Assembly (NCBI GenBank): GCA_031286585.1
Contig: JAITUC010000040.1
Span: 124,001-188,000, forward strand
DNA from: Delftia acidovorans
GTDB lineage: Bacteria; Pseudomonadota; Gammaproteobacteria; Burkholderiales; Burkholderiaceae_C
Reading direction: 5' to 3'
DNA: 64,000 bases
Numbering within the stretch: position 1 is the stretch's first letter; each line of letters opens with the position of its first letter. Below are positions 26,330 to 35,691 of the stretch, in pieces. The translations under genes were made by a program, and so were the position numbers. Below the pieces are notes generated by a model. The model saw nothing but the letters and a program-made list of their open reading frames with translations, had not been told where the DNA came from and made no database searches.

Positions 26330-27591
26330 GCGTGCCCTCCCTTCATCAGCAACTTGTTCTCGTAGTCCACCCTTAACACCACCGCTATCGCTATCAGATT
26401 CATCAGGATGGCCGAGCCGCCGAAACTCATCAGGGGCAGCGTCAGCCCCTTGGTCGGCAGCGCGCCCAGGTTCACGCCCATGTTGATGAAGGCCTGAAAA
26501 CCCATCCAGATCGCAATGCCCTCGGCCACCAGGCCGGAGAACACCCGGTCCAGCGCAATGGCCTGCCGCCCTATGAGCATGATGCGGCGCGTCAGCCACA
26601 GGAAGGTGACGGCGATCAAGAGCACGCCGACCAGGCCGAATTCCTCGCCGATCACGGCCAGCAGGAAGTCGGTGTGCGCCTCGGGCAGCCAGTGCAGCTT
26701 CTCGACGCTGCGGCCCAGGCCCACGCCGAAGATCTCGCCGCGGCCGATGGCGATCAGCGCGTGCGACAGCTGGTAGCCCTTGCCCAGCGCGTGCTTTTCA
26801 TCCCAGGGATTGAGGTAGGCGAAGATGCGCTCGCGCCGCCATTCGGAGGTGGCGATGATCAGCACGAAGGCCAGCACCACCAGGGCCGCGATCAGGAAGA
26901 ACATGCGCGCGTTGACACCGCCCAGGAACAGGATGCCCATGGCGATCACCACGATCACCATGAAGGCGCCCATGTCGGGCTCTGCCAGCAGCAGCACGCC
27001 GACCAGCACCACGGCCAGCCCCATGGGCAGCACGGCGCGGAAGAAGCGTTCCTTGACCTCCATCTTGCGCACCATGTAGTCGGCCGCATAGATGAGCACG
27101 GCGAACTTGGCCAGTTCGGACGGCTGGAAATTCATGATGCCCAGCGACAGCCAGCGCCGCGCGCCGTTGACCACGGTGCCCACGTGCGGGATCAGCACGG
27201 CCACCAGCAGGACCAGGGACACCAGGAACAGCTTGCGCGCCATGCGCTCCCAGGTGGCCATGGACACCTGGAAGGCCAGCAGGGCACCGACGAAGGCCAT
27301 GCCGATGGACATGGCATGGCGCATCAGGAAATGGGTGGGCGCGATCTTGCCGAAGCGCGGATTGTCCGGCATGGCGATCGATGCCGAATACACCATGATC
27401 AGGCTCCAGGCCAGCAGGCCGATCACCACCCAGATCAGGGCCTGGTCCAGGCCGAGCACGCTGGCCGGCGTCTGCGTGGGCCGGTGGTACTGGGGGCCGC
27501 CCAGGCGCACGGGCAGCACGTCGATGGCCTTCTCCTGTGTTCCACCGAACCAGGAGCGCATGCGTGCCAGGGCCTGATTCAGGGCGGTCAT
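26326..27591 (-). CDS. ftsW: Septal peptidoglycan polymerase FtsW (SEDS family)
   Basis: The protein has 421 residues, with about 45 cytoplasmic residues before ten membrane segments. NFQPSELAKFAVLIYAADYM, AEPDMGAFMVI (catalytic Asp region), GVGLGRSVEKLHWLPEAHTDF and LPTKGLTLPLMSFGGSA are typical of FtsW. It polymerises lipid II at the septum with FtsI. It lies between murD and murG, with ATGA overlaps on both sides. Confidence 0.97.
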   Translation of the reverse strand: MTALNQALARMRSWFGGTQEKAIDVLPVRLGGPQYHRPTQTPASVLGLDQALIWVVIGLLAWSLIMVYSASIAMPDNPRFGKIAPTHFLMRHAMSIGMAFVGALLAFQVSMATWERMARKLFLVSLVLLVAVLIPHVGTVVNGARRWLSLGIMNFQPSELAKFAVLIYAADYMVRKMEVKERFFRAVLPMGLAVVLVGVLLLAEPDMGAFMVIVVIAMGILFLGGVNARMFFLIAALVVLAFVLIIATSEWRRERIFAYLNPWDEKHALGKGYQLSHALIAIGRGEIFGVGLGRSVEKLHWLPEAHTDFLLAVIGEEFGLVGVLLIAVTFLWLTRRIMLIGRQAIALDRVFSGLVAEGIAIWMGFQAFINMGVNLGALPTKGLTLPLMSFGGSAILMNLIAIAVVLRVDYENKLLMKGGHA

Positions 27592-29507
27592 GCCGTGCCT
27601 CCGAGTTCATGCCCGGCGTCCAGGGCCAGGGCGCGCACGGCATCGACGAACTGGTGGGCCCGGTCCTCGTAGTTGCGGAACATGTCCAGGCTTGCGCAGG
27701 CGGGCGACAGCAGCACGGCATCGCCCTCATGGGCGCGCGAGGCGGCCAGCTCCACGGCATCGGCCATGGTGGTGGCATCGACCAGGGGCACGCCGCAGTC
27801 CTGCAGGGCGGCGCGAATGCGGCCGGCGTCGCGGCCGATCAGCACGGCCGCGCGCACATGGCGCGACACGGGCGCGGCCAGCGGAGAGAAATCCTGGCCC
27901 TTGCCGTCTCCACCCAGGATGACCACGATGCGGTGGTCAGGCCCCAGGCCGGACAGCGCAGCCACGGTGGCGCCCACGTTCGTGCCCTTGCTGTCGTCGT
28001 AGTACTCCACGCCGTTGACGCGGCCAATGGGCTGGACGCGGTGCGGCTCGCCCCGGTATTCCCGCAGTCCATAGAGCAGCGGCGCCAGGGAGCAGCCGCT
28101 CGCGCTGGCCAGGGCCAGGGCGGACAGGGCGTTGATGGCGTTGTGCCGGCCGCGGATGCGCAGTGCGTCGGCAGGCATGAGGCGCTGGATGTACAGGTCT
28201 TCGGCGTTCTTGCCCTTGGCGGTTTCGTCGGCCTCATGGGCGCGCACCAGCCAGGTCATGCCGCTGACCACTTCCAGGCCGAAATCGCCGGGGCGGCGCG
28301 GCATGTCGCCGCCGAAGGTGATGTGTGCGCGCTGCTGCGGCTTTTGGCGCTTGCCCGGCGGCACCACGGGCGCCGGCAGCATGCGCATGACCTCGGGGTC
28401 CTCGCGGTTGAGCACCATGATGCCGCTGCTGCCGAAGATGCAGGCCTTGGCATCGGCATAGGCGCGCAGGCTGCCGTGCCAGTCCAGATGGTCCTGGCTG
28501 ATGTTGAGCACGGCGGCGGCCGTGGGCTCGAACATCTGCACGCCATCGAGCTGGAAGCTGGACAGCTCCAGCACCCAGGCCTGGGGCAGCGCTTCGGCAT
28601 CGATGGCCTGGGTCAGCGTGTCCAGCAGCGTGGGCCCGATATTGCCGGCTACGGCCACACGCAGGCCCGCATGCTCCAGCAGCTGGCCGGTCAGCGAAGT
28701 GACCGTGGTCTTGCCATTGGTCCCGGTGATGCCCAGTACCGTGGGACGGTAGCCATGGGCTGCGGCCAGGGCCTTGAGCGCCATGGCGAAGAGATCGAGT
28801 TCACCGCCCACGGGCAGGCCCTGGGCGCGCGCGGTATCGACCACGGGCGCCACGGTGGCCGGGCTCAGGCCGGGCGAGCGGTAGACCAGGCTCAGGCTCT
28901 GGCCGTCCACCAGCTGTGCCGAGAGTTCGCCGGGCACGAAGCGCACCTGGGGCAGTTCGGTGGACAGCTGCTGCAGTTGGGGCGGCGCCTGGCGCGTATC
29001 GGCCACGATGACTTGTGCGCCGCAGCGCACGCACCAGCGTGCCATGGCTAGGCCCGAGGCGCCCAGACCCAGCACGAGCACGCGCTGGCCCTGCAGGTGC
29101 TGGACCTGCTCGCCGGGCCAGCCGGCAGCCACGGGCGGCAGCACCTGTTCGGATTCAACCGCCTCTTCGGCGGCAATGGGCGTGACCTCGGCATCGGAGG
29201 AGTCGGAGATGCTGGGGTCGGCAAAGATCTGGGCCACGAAGGCGGCAGCATCCTTGGCCGCCGTCAGCGTGGCGATGTCGGGCACGGGCTCGGTCAGGGC
29301 CACAGGCGCCTGCGGCACCTCGGCGGCCGCAGGCTCCGCCTCGCCGGCTGGCGCGGGAGCCGGTGAATCGTCCAGGACCGGGTCCGCAACCACCTGCCCT
29401 TCGGGCGCGAGGCCCGACAGCTCCACCGGCTCGGCAGGGGACGCCGGGACGGCGGGCTCGGTGGCCGGCAGTGCGTGGAGGTCGGTCTTGAAGTCTTCGG
29501 TGTTCAT
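27588..29507 (-). CDS. murD: UDP-MurNAc-L-Ala D-glutamate ligase with long N-terminal extension
   Basis: The protein has 639 residues; E. coli MurD has about 438. The conserved MurD part starts near residue 140 (VLVLGLGASG at 143-152), with P-loop GTNGKTT at 262-268, LNISQDHLDWHG and DDSKGTNVGAT. Residues 1-135 form an acidic, Pro/Ala-rich, low-complexity extension without membrane segment. The start at 29507 is supported by GAGGTGA upstream and lies 4 bp after the mraY stop. It adds D-Glu to UDP-MurNAc-L-Ala. The role of the extension is unknown. Confidence 0.94.
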   Translation of the reverse strand: MNTEDFKTDLHALPATEPAVPASPAEPVELSGLAPEGQVVADPVLDDSPAPAPAGEAEPAAAEVPQAPVALTEPVPDIATLTAAKDAAAFVAQIFADPSISDSSDAEVTPIAAEEAVESEQVLPPVAAGWPGEQVQHLQGQRVLVLGLGASGLAMARWCVRCGAQVIVADTRQAPPQLQQLSTELPQVRFVPGELSAQLVDGQSLSLVYRSPGLSPATVAPVVDTARAQGLPVGGELDLFAMALKALAAAHGYRPTVLGITGTNGKTTVTSLTGQLLEHAGLRVAVAGNIGPTLLDTLTQAIDAEALPQAWVLELSSFQLDGVQMFEPTAAAVLNISQDHLDWHGSLRAYADAKACIFGSSGIMVLNREDPEVMRMLPAPVVPPGKRQKPQQRAHITFGGDMPRRPGDFGLEVVSGMTWLVRAHEADETAKGKNAEDLYIQRLMPADALRIRGRHNAINALSALALASASGCSLAPLLYGLREYRGEPHRVQPIGRVNGVEYYDDSKGTNVGATVAALSGLGPDHRIVVILGGDGKGQDFSPLAAPVSRHVRAAVLIGRDAGRIRAALQDCGVPLVDATTMADAVELAASRAHEGDAVLLSPACASLDMFRNYEDRAHQFVDAVRALALDAGHELGGTA

Positions 29508-29511
29508 GGAC

Positions 29512-30690
29512 TCACCTCAGCTTCAGCGTGGACAGGCCCAGCAGGCACAGCAGCATGGTGATGATCCAGAAGCGGATCACGACCTGGGTCTCCTTCCAGC
29601 CACTCTTCTCGAAGTGGTGGTGCAGCGGCGCCATCTTGAGCAGGCGGCGGCCTTGGCCATAGCGCTTCTTGGTGAACTTGAACCAGGTGACCTGCAGCAT
29701 CACCGACAGCGCCTCCACCACGAAGATGCCGCCCATGATGGCCAGCACGATTTCCTGGCGCACGATGACGGCAATGGTGCCCAGCGAGGCGCCCAGCGCC
29801 AGCGCGCCCACGTCCCCCATGAACACCTGGGCCGGGTGGGCGTTGAACCAGAGGAAGGCCAGGCCCGCACCGGCCATGGCCGCGCAGTACACCAGCAGCT
29901 CGCCCGAGCCCGGGATGTGCGGGAACAGAAGGTACTTGGCGTAGCCGGCATTGCCGGTGACGTAGGCGAAGATGCCCAGGGCCGAGCCCACCATGATCAC
30001 GGGCATGATGGCCAGGCCGTCCAGCCCGTCGGTCAGGTTCACGGCATTGCTGGCGCCCACGATGACCAGATAGGTCATGATCACGAAGCCCAGCACGCCC
30101 AGCGGGTAGCTGACTTCCTTGAAGAAAGGCACGAGCAGGCCCGCCTTGGGCGGCAGGTCCAGTGCAAAGCCGGACTGCACCCAGGTGACGAACAGCTCGA
30201 AGACCTGGGCATTGGAGTTCTCGGAAATGCAGAACACCAGATACAGCGCGGCCAGCAGGCCGATGACGGACTGCCAGAAATACTTCTCGGCCGAACGCAT
30301 GCCTTCGGGGTCCTTGTTGACCACCTTGCGCCAGTCGTCCACCCAGCCGATGGTGCCAAAGCCCAGCGTGACCAGCAGCACGATCCAGACGAAGCGGTTG
30401 GACAGGTCGAACCACAGCAGCGTGGACACGGCAATGGACAGCAGGATCAGCGCGCCGCCCATGGTGGGCGTGCCGCTCTTGGCCAGATGGGTCTCCATGC
30501 CGTAGCCGCGCACGGGCTGACCGATCTTGAGCGAGGTCAGCATGCGGATCAGGCGCGGCCCGGCCAGCAGTCCGATGACCAGGGCCGTGAGCGCGGCCAT
30601 GACGGCGCGCATCGTGAGGTATTGGAAGACGCGCAGAAAGCCGAACTCGGGGGACAGGCCCTGCAGCCATTGGGACAGCATCAGCAGCAT
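29512..30690 (-). CDS. mraY: Phospho-N-acetylmuramoyl-pentapeptide transferase
   Basis: The protein has 392 residues with about ten membrane segments. GTPTMGGALI, NAVNLTDGLDGLA (catalytic aspartates) and FMGDVGALALG are the conserved loops, and APLHHHFEKSGW is the histidine motif. It transfers phospho-MurNAc-pentapeptide to undecaprenyl phosphate, giving lipid I. The ATG at 30690 overlaps the end of murF by 10 bp, with AAGGAGG inside murF as its ribosome-binding site. Confidence 0.97.
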   Translation of the reverse strand: MLLMLSQWLQGLSPEFGFLRVFQYLTMRAVMAALTALVIGLLAGPRLIRMLTSLKIGQPVRGYGMETHLAKSGTPTMGGALILLSIAVSTLLWFDLSNRFVWIVLLVTLGFGTIGWVDDWRKVVNKDPEGMRSAEKYFWQSVIGLLAALYLVFCISENSNAQVFELFVTWVQSGFALDLPPKAGLLVPFFKEVSYPLGVLGFVIMTYLVIVGASNAVNLTDGLDGLAIMPVIMVGSALGIFAYVTGNAGYAKYLLFPHIPGSGELLVYCAAMAGAGLAFLWFNAHPAQVFMGDVGALALGASLGTIAVIVRQEIVLAIMGGIFVVEALSVMLQVTWFKFTKKRYGQGRRLLKMAPLHHHFEKSGWKETQVVIRFWIITMLLCLLGLSTLKLR

Positions 30691-32096
30691 GCGGCCTCCT
30701 TCTTGCGACCGTCATCCTTGCCGGCCGCCTCGACCGCCTGAACCACCTGCTCCATCTTCATGAACCTCGAACCCTTGACCAGAATGCTGCCCACCTCGGG
30801 CAGCGCGGCACAGGCTGCCTGCTGCAGCGAGGCCATGTCTTCGAAATGCCGCGCACCTGCACCGAATGCGGTGGCGGCGGATGTGCTTTGCGCGCCCAGC
30901 GCGAACAGCCGGGGAATGCCCAGGCTGCGTGCCAGCGCGCCGGCCTCGGCATGGAACTGCGGGCCCTGATCGCCGACCTCGCCCATGTCGCCCAGCACCA
31001 GCAGCTGGGGAGCGGGCAGTTCGCGCAGCACTTCGATGGCCGCGGCCACCGAGTCGGGATTGGCGTTGTAGCTGTCGTCGATCACGGTGACCGTGCGGCC
31101 CTGCACCGAAACACCCAGTGCGCGCGAGCGGCCCTGCACGGGCTCGAACACGCTCAGGCCGCGTGCAATGTCGGCCAGCGGCACACCGGCTGCCTGGGCG
31201 CAGGCCGCGGCGGCCAGCGCATTGCGCACGTTGTGGCGGCCGGCAATGTGCAGGCGCACCGGGGCCTCGCCCTCGGGCGTGACCAGGATGAACTGCCAGG
31301 CATCGCCCAGCCACAGCGCATCGCGCGCATGGACCTGGGCGCCATCGGCAGACTCGCCGAACAGCAGGCATGGGCGCGCACCGGCCAGCTCGCGCCACAG
31401 CGGCGTGTAGGTGTCGCCGGCCGGGAACACGGCCACGCCATCGGCGGGCAGGGACAGCAGCACGCTGCCGTTCTCGCGCGCCACGGCCTCGACCGTGTGC
31501 ATGAATTCCTGGTGCTCGCGCTGCGCGTTGTTGACCAGGGCCACCGTGGGCTGGCCGATGGCGGCCAGCTCGGCAATCTCGCCGGGATGGTTCATGCCCA
31601 TCTCCAGCACGGCCACGCGGTGCTGGGCGGTCATGCGCATCATGCTCAGCGGCAGGCCGATGGAATTGTTGAAGTTGCCGCGCGTGGCCAGGGCCGCCTC
31701 GCCCGCATGGGCGCGCAGGATGGATGCCACCATCTGCGTGACCGTGGTCTTGCCGTTGCTGCCGGTGACGGCAATCAGCGGCAGTACAAAGCGCGCGCGC
31801 CAGGCCGTGGCCAGCGCGCCCAGGGCGGCCAGCGAGTCGGGCACCTCGATGCCGGACAGGCCTGCGGCCTCCAGGCCGCCGTGGGCCAGGGCTGCGGCAG
31901 CGCCGGCCTCGCGGGCCTGGGCCAGGAACTGGTTGGCATCGAAACGCTCGCCCTTCAAGGCGACGAACAGATCCCCGGCCTGCAGCGTGCGGGTGTCGGT
32001 GTGCACGCGCGTGAGCACGGCCTGGCCGTTGCCGACCAGCCGTGCCTGGGGGATATGCGACTGGATCAGCTCCAGCGCTTGTTGCAAGGTCATCAT
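30681..32096 (-). CDS. murF: UDP-MurNAc-tripeptide-D-alanyl-D-alanine ligase
   Basis: The protein has 471 residues. The P-loop is GSNGKTT (112-118), followed by GNFNNSIGLPLSMM and DDSYNANPDS, a MurF signature. It adds D-Ala-D-Ala, made by DdlB, to the tripeptide. Two consecutive ATGs (32096 and 32093) are possible starts; the first forms an ATGA with the murE stop. The tail is basic and has two Cys (EAACC). Confidence 0.97.
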   Translation of the reverse strand: MMTLQQALELIQSHIPQARLVGNGQAVLTRVHTDTRTLQAGDLFVALKGERFDANQFLAQAREAGAAAALAHGGLEAAGLSGIEVPDSLAALGALATAWRARFVLPLIAVTGSNGKTTVTQMVASILRAHAGEAALATRGNFNNSIGLPLSMMRMTAQHRVAVLEMGMNHPGEIAELAAIGQPTVALVNNAQREHQEFMHTVEAVARENGSVLLSLPADGVAVFPAGDTYTPLWRELAGARPCLLFGESADGAQVHARDALWLGDAWQFILVTPEGEAPVRLHIAGRHNVRNALAAAACAQAAGVPLADIARGLSVFEPVQGRSRALGVSVQGRTVTVIDDSYNANPDSVAAAIEVLRELPAPQLLVLGDMGEVGDQGPQFHAEAGALARSLGIPRLFALGAQSTSAATAFGAGARHFEDMASLQQAACAALPEVGSILVKGSRFMKMEQVVQAVEAAGKDDGRKKEAACC

Positions 32097-33622
32097 GACC
32101 GCTTCTTTCCTTCGCGGGCCGCCAGCGCCTTGTGCGCCTCGGCCATGTCGGAGAACGGATGGCGCTCGCCCGCCGCCTCCTGGTAGTCCTCATGTCCCTT
32201 GCCGGCGATCAGCACCACGTCGCGTTCGCTGGCGTGCGCAATCGCCTGGGCGATGGCCGCTGCGCGATCGGCCTGGGACTGCAGGTTCTCGCCCGGCTGC
32301 ATGCCGGCCAGGATCTGGTCGATGATGCGTTCGGGCACTTCGCTGCGCGGGTTGTCGCTGGTGACCAGCACACAGTCGGCATTCTTCTGGGCGGCCTGCC
32401 CCATGAGCGGCCGCTTGGTGGCATCGCGGTCGCCGCCGCAGCCGAACACGCACCACAGCCGGCCACGGCGCTGCTCGGCGGCCGGGCGCAGGGCGCGCAG
32501 GGCCTTGTCCAGCGCGTCGGGCGTGTGGGCGTAGTCCACGGCCACCAGCGGCTGGCCGGGCTGGACGATCTGCTGCATGCGGCCGGGCACGGGCTCGAGT
32601 TGGGCGCAGGCCGCAACGGCCTGGTCCAGGCTCAGGCCCAGGCAGCGCAGCGCCGCCAGCACGCCCAGCAGGTTGGATACGTTGTACTGGCCCACCATGC
32701 GCGTGTGCATGCGCAGGCTGTGGCCGGCCTCGATCACGGTGAAGCTCAGGCCCTCGGCACCCAGCGCAATGTCCTTGGCCTGCAGGCGCGCCGCGCCTTC
32801 GATGGAAATGCTCCAGACGTCGAGCGCGGCAGGCTGCCTGCGCGACTGCAGCGTGGCCCACAGGCGTGCGCCATGCGCGTCGTCCACATTGACGACGGCG
32901 GCCTGCAGGCCGGGCCAGTCGAACAGCGCGGCCTTGGCATCCCAGTAGGCCTGCATGCTGCCGTGGTAGTCGAGGTGGTCCTGCGTGAAATTGGTGAACA
33001 GCGCCACGCGGATGCGCGTGCCGTCCAGGCGATGCTCGACGATGCCGATGGACGAGGCCTCGATGGCGCAGGCCGCCAGGCCCGCATCGGCGTACTCGCG
33101 GAAAGCGCGCTGCAGCCGCACCGGGTCGGGCGTGGTCATGCCCGTGGATTCCATGGCGGGCGGAACGCCCACGCCCAGCGTGCCCACCAGGGCGCAGCCG
33201 CTGCGCTCCTGCAGCTTCACCTGGGCCAGCGCGTGCGCCAGCCACCAGGCGGTGGTGGTCTTGCCGTTGGTGCCGGTCACGGCCAGCACGTCGATCTGGG
33301 CGCTGGGATGCTGGAACCACTGGTCGGCGATCAGGCCCGTGGCGGCCTTGAGGCCGGGCAGCGCCGCGATGTGCTCGCCGGAAAAACCGAAGGCTTCCAC
33401 ACCCTGCGCTTCAACCAGGCAGGCCATGGCGCCGCGCTCCAGGGCCGAGGCCACATGGGCGCGGCCATCGGTGGCCGCGCCGGGCCAGGCGATGAAGGCG
33501 TCGCCGGGCCGGACCTTGCGGCTGTCGGTCTGCAGCGTGCCCCTGCCTTGCAGGCGGGCGGCCAGCCATTGGACGGCCTCGGTGGCCGTGGACAGCACCC
33601 GCAGGGCTTGGGAGGAACTCAT
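32093..33622 (-). CDS. murE: UDP-MurNAc-dipeptide meso-diaminopimelate ligase
   Basis: The protein has 509 residues. The P-loop is GTNGKTT (117-123). TNFTQDHLDYHG is conserved, and SDNPRSE matches the DNPR motif that marks meso-diaminopimelate-specific MurE over the lysine type. This agrees with dapF elsewhere in the window. It adds mDAP to UDP-MurNAc-L-Ala-D-Glu. ATGA overlaps tie it to ftsI and murF. Confidence 0.97.
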   Translation of the reverse strand: MSSSQALRVLSTATEAVQWLAARLQGRGTLQTDSRKVRPGDAFIAWPGAATDGRAHVASALERGAMACLVEAQGVEAFGFSGEHIAALPGLKAATGLIADQWFQHPSAQIDVLAVTGTNGKTTTAWWLAHALAQVKLQERSGCALVGTLGVGVPPAMESTGMTTPDPVRLQRAFREYADAGLAACAIEASSIGIVEHRLDGTRIRVALFTNFTQDHLDYHGSMQAYWDAKAALFDWPGLQAAVVNVDDAHGARLWATLQSRRQPAALDVWSISIEGAARLQAKDIALGAEGLSFTVIEAGHSLRMHTRMVGQYNVSNLLGVLAALRCLGLSLDQAVAACAQLEPVPGRMQQIVQPGQPLVAVDYAHTPDALDKALRALRPAAEQRRGRLWCVFGCGGDRDATKRPLMGQAAQKNADCVLVTSDNPRSEVPERIIDQILAGMQPGENLQSQADRAAAIAQAIAHASERDVVLIAGKGHEDYQEAAGERHPFSDMAEAHKALAAREGKKRS

Positions 33623-35367
33623 AGCGAGGGCTCCTCCACGGGGTTGGCGACGATCAAGGGCTTGACTTCCATATCGGGCTGCACGCCCATCAGGCGCAGC
33701 GTCTGCTGCACCACTTCGCTGAACACGGGCGCCGCCACGGTGCCGCCGTAGATGGTGCCGGCACTGGGCTCGTCCACCATCACGGCGACGATGATGCGCG
33801 GGTTCTCGATGGGCGCCATGCCGGTGAACCAGGCGCGGTACTTGCCCGCTGCATAGCCCTTGCCCTGCTGCTTGCGGGCCGTGCCCGACTTGCCGCCCAC
33901 CGAGTAGCCGATGGTCTGGGCGCGCTGGCCCGTGCCGCCAGGTCCGGCCGCCAGGGCCAGCATCTTGCGCACTTCATTGGCCGTGCGCGGCGAGAACACG
34001 GGCACGCCCACGGGCGGCTCGTCCGTCTTGAGCATGGTGGCCGGAATCACGCGCCCGCCGTTGGCGAAGACGGTGTAGCTGCGCGTCATCTGCAGCAGGC
34101 TGGCGGACAGGCCGTAGCCGTATCCCATGGTGGCCTGCTCCACCGGCCTCCAGGTCTTGTAGGGACGCAGGCGCCCGCTGGCCGCGCCCGGGAAGGCGAT
34201 CTGCGGCTTCTGGCCGAAGCCCACGGCCGAGAAGGTTTCCCACATGTCCTTGGCCGGCATCTGCAGCGCGATCTTGGTCGTGCCCACGTTGCTGGACTTC
34301 TGGATCACGCCGGCCACGGTCAGCAGGCCGTAGTTGTGGGTGTCGGAGATCGTCGAGCCCGTGACGTTGACACGGCCCGGCGTGGTGTCGATGGGCGTTT
34401 CCGGCTTGAACCGGCCCGACTCCAGCGCCAGCCCGATGGTGATGGGCTTCATGGTCGAGCCAGGCTCGAAGGTGTCGGTGATGGCACGGTTGCGCAACTG
34501 CTCGCCCGTCAGGTTCTTGCGCTTGTCGGGCACGTAGCTGGGGTAGTTGGCCAGGGCCAGCAATTCGCCCGTGTGCGCATCCATGACCACCACGCTGCCT
34601 GCCTTGGCCTTGTGCGCGATGACCTGCTCCTTGAGCTTCTGGTAGGCGAAGTACTGGACCTTGCTGTCCACGGACAGCTGGATGTCGCGGCCGTCCTGCG
34701 GCGGCACTTCCTCGCCCACGCCCTCGACCACGCGGCCCAGGCGGTCCTTGATCACGCGGCGCGAACCGGGCTTGCCCCCGAGTTCCTTGTCGAAGGACAG
34801 CTCCATGCCTTCCTGGCCGTGGTCTTCCACATTGGTGAAGCCCACGATGTGGGCAGCCGATTCGCCTTCGGGGTACTGGCGCTTGTATTCCTTGCGCTGG
34901 TAGATGCCCTTGATATTGAGGGCATGGATCTGCTGGCCCACGTCCCAGTCGAGCTGGCGCTTGATCCAGACGAAGGTCTTGTCCTCGTCGGCCAGCTTTT
35001 CCATCAGCGCGGGCAGCGGCATCTCCATGAGCACCGCCAGTTGCTTGAGCTTGGCCTTGACCTCGGGGTCGTCCTGCTCCACGTCTTCGGGGATGGCCCA
35101 GATGCTGGCAGCGGGAACGCTGGAGGCCAGGATCAGGCCATTGCGGTCCAGCAGGCGGCCACGGTTGGCCGGCAGCTCCAGCGTGCGCGCAAAGCGCACC
35201 TGGCCCTGGCGCTGGAAGAAGTCGTTGCCGAACACCTGCACATAGGCGGCGCGCGCGCCCAGGCCGACAAAGCCCAGGCCCAGCATGGCCACGATCATCT
35301 TGCTGCGCCACAAGGGGGTCTTGGACGCCAGCAGGGGGCTGGAGGTGTAGAGCACGCTGCGCGTCAT
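33619..35367 (-). CDS. ftsI: Septal D,D-transpeptidase FtsI (PBP3)
   Basis: The protein has 582 residues. One membrane anchor lies at about 24-45, then the pedestal domain with RGRLLDRNG, then the transpeptidase domain. The penicillin-binding motifs are STMK (Ser304-Lys307), SSN (358-360) and KSGTA (493-497). It cross-links septal peptidoglycan in partnership with FtsW. The start overlaps the ftsL stop by ATGA. No unusual active-site residue is seen. Confidence 0.97.
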   Translation of the reverse strand: MTRSVLYTSSPLLASKTPLWRSKMIVAMLGLGFVGLGARAAYVQVFGNDFFQRQGQVRFARTLELPANRGRLLDRNGLILASSVPAASIWAIPEDVEQDDPEVKAKLKQLAVLMEMPLPALMEKLADEDKTFVWIKRQLDWDVGQQIHALNIKGIYQRKEYKRQYPEGESAAHIVGFTNVEDHGQEGMELSFDKELGGKPGSRRVIKDRLGRVVEGVGEEVPPQDGRDIQLSVDSKVQYFAYQKLKEQVIAHKAKAGSVVVMDAHTGELLALANYPSYVPDKRKNLTGEQLRNRAITDTFEPGSTMKPITIGLALESGRFKPETPIDTTPGRVNVTGSTISDTHNYGLLTVAGVIQKSSNVGTTKIALQMPAKDMWETFSAVGFGQKPQIAFPGAASGRLRPYKTWRPVEQATMGYGYGLSASLLQMTRSYTVFANGGRVIPATMLKTDEPPVGVPVFSPRTANEVRKMLALAAGPGGTGQRAQTIGYSVGGKSGTARKQQGKGYAAGKYRAWFTGMAPIENPRIIVAVMVDEPSAGTIYGGTVAAPVFSEVVQQTLRLMGVQPDMEVKPLIVANPVEEPSL

Positions 35368-35648
35368 GGAGCCACTCCGGTGCGCGCATCGTCATTGACG
35401 TATTGGGCGATGGCCGGCGTGGCCGGCTTCATCTGCAGGCGCTCGCGCGCCATGACCTCGATGCGCTGTGGCGTGGCCTGGGCGCGCTTTTCCACCTGCA
35501 GGCGCTGCTGCTCGGTGGCCAGGCGGCGCGATTCGGCCACGGCGCGGTCCAGTTCGGTGAACAGGCGGCGCGATTCGTACTGGTTGTGCACCAGGAAGAT
35601 GGCGCTGGCCATCACCGCCAGCAGCAGCACGAGGTTCAGGCGCAGCAT
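35364..35648 (-). CDS. ftsL: Cell division protein FtsL
   Basis: This protein of 94 residues has an N-terminal membrane segment (about 3-20, LNLVLLLAVMASAIFLV) followed by a heptad-rich region (RLFTELDRAVAESRRLATEQQRL, in part) suited to a coiled coil with FtsB. It bridges FtsQ to FtsW-FtsI. Sequence identity in this family is low, so position between rsmH and ftsI is the main evidence. Confidence 0.92.
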   Translation of the reverse strand: MLRLNLVLLLAVMASAIFLVHNQYESRRLFTELDRAVAESRRLATEQQRLQVEKRAQATPQRIEVMARERLQMKPATPAIAQYVNDDARTGVAP

Positions 35649-35691
35649 GCCACGCCCTCCTCTTGCGCCAGAGCCAGACGGTGCATGCGCT

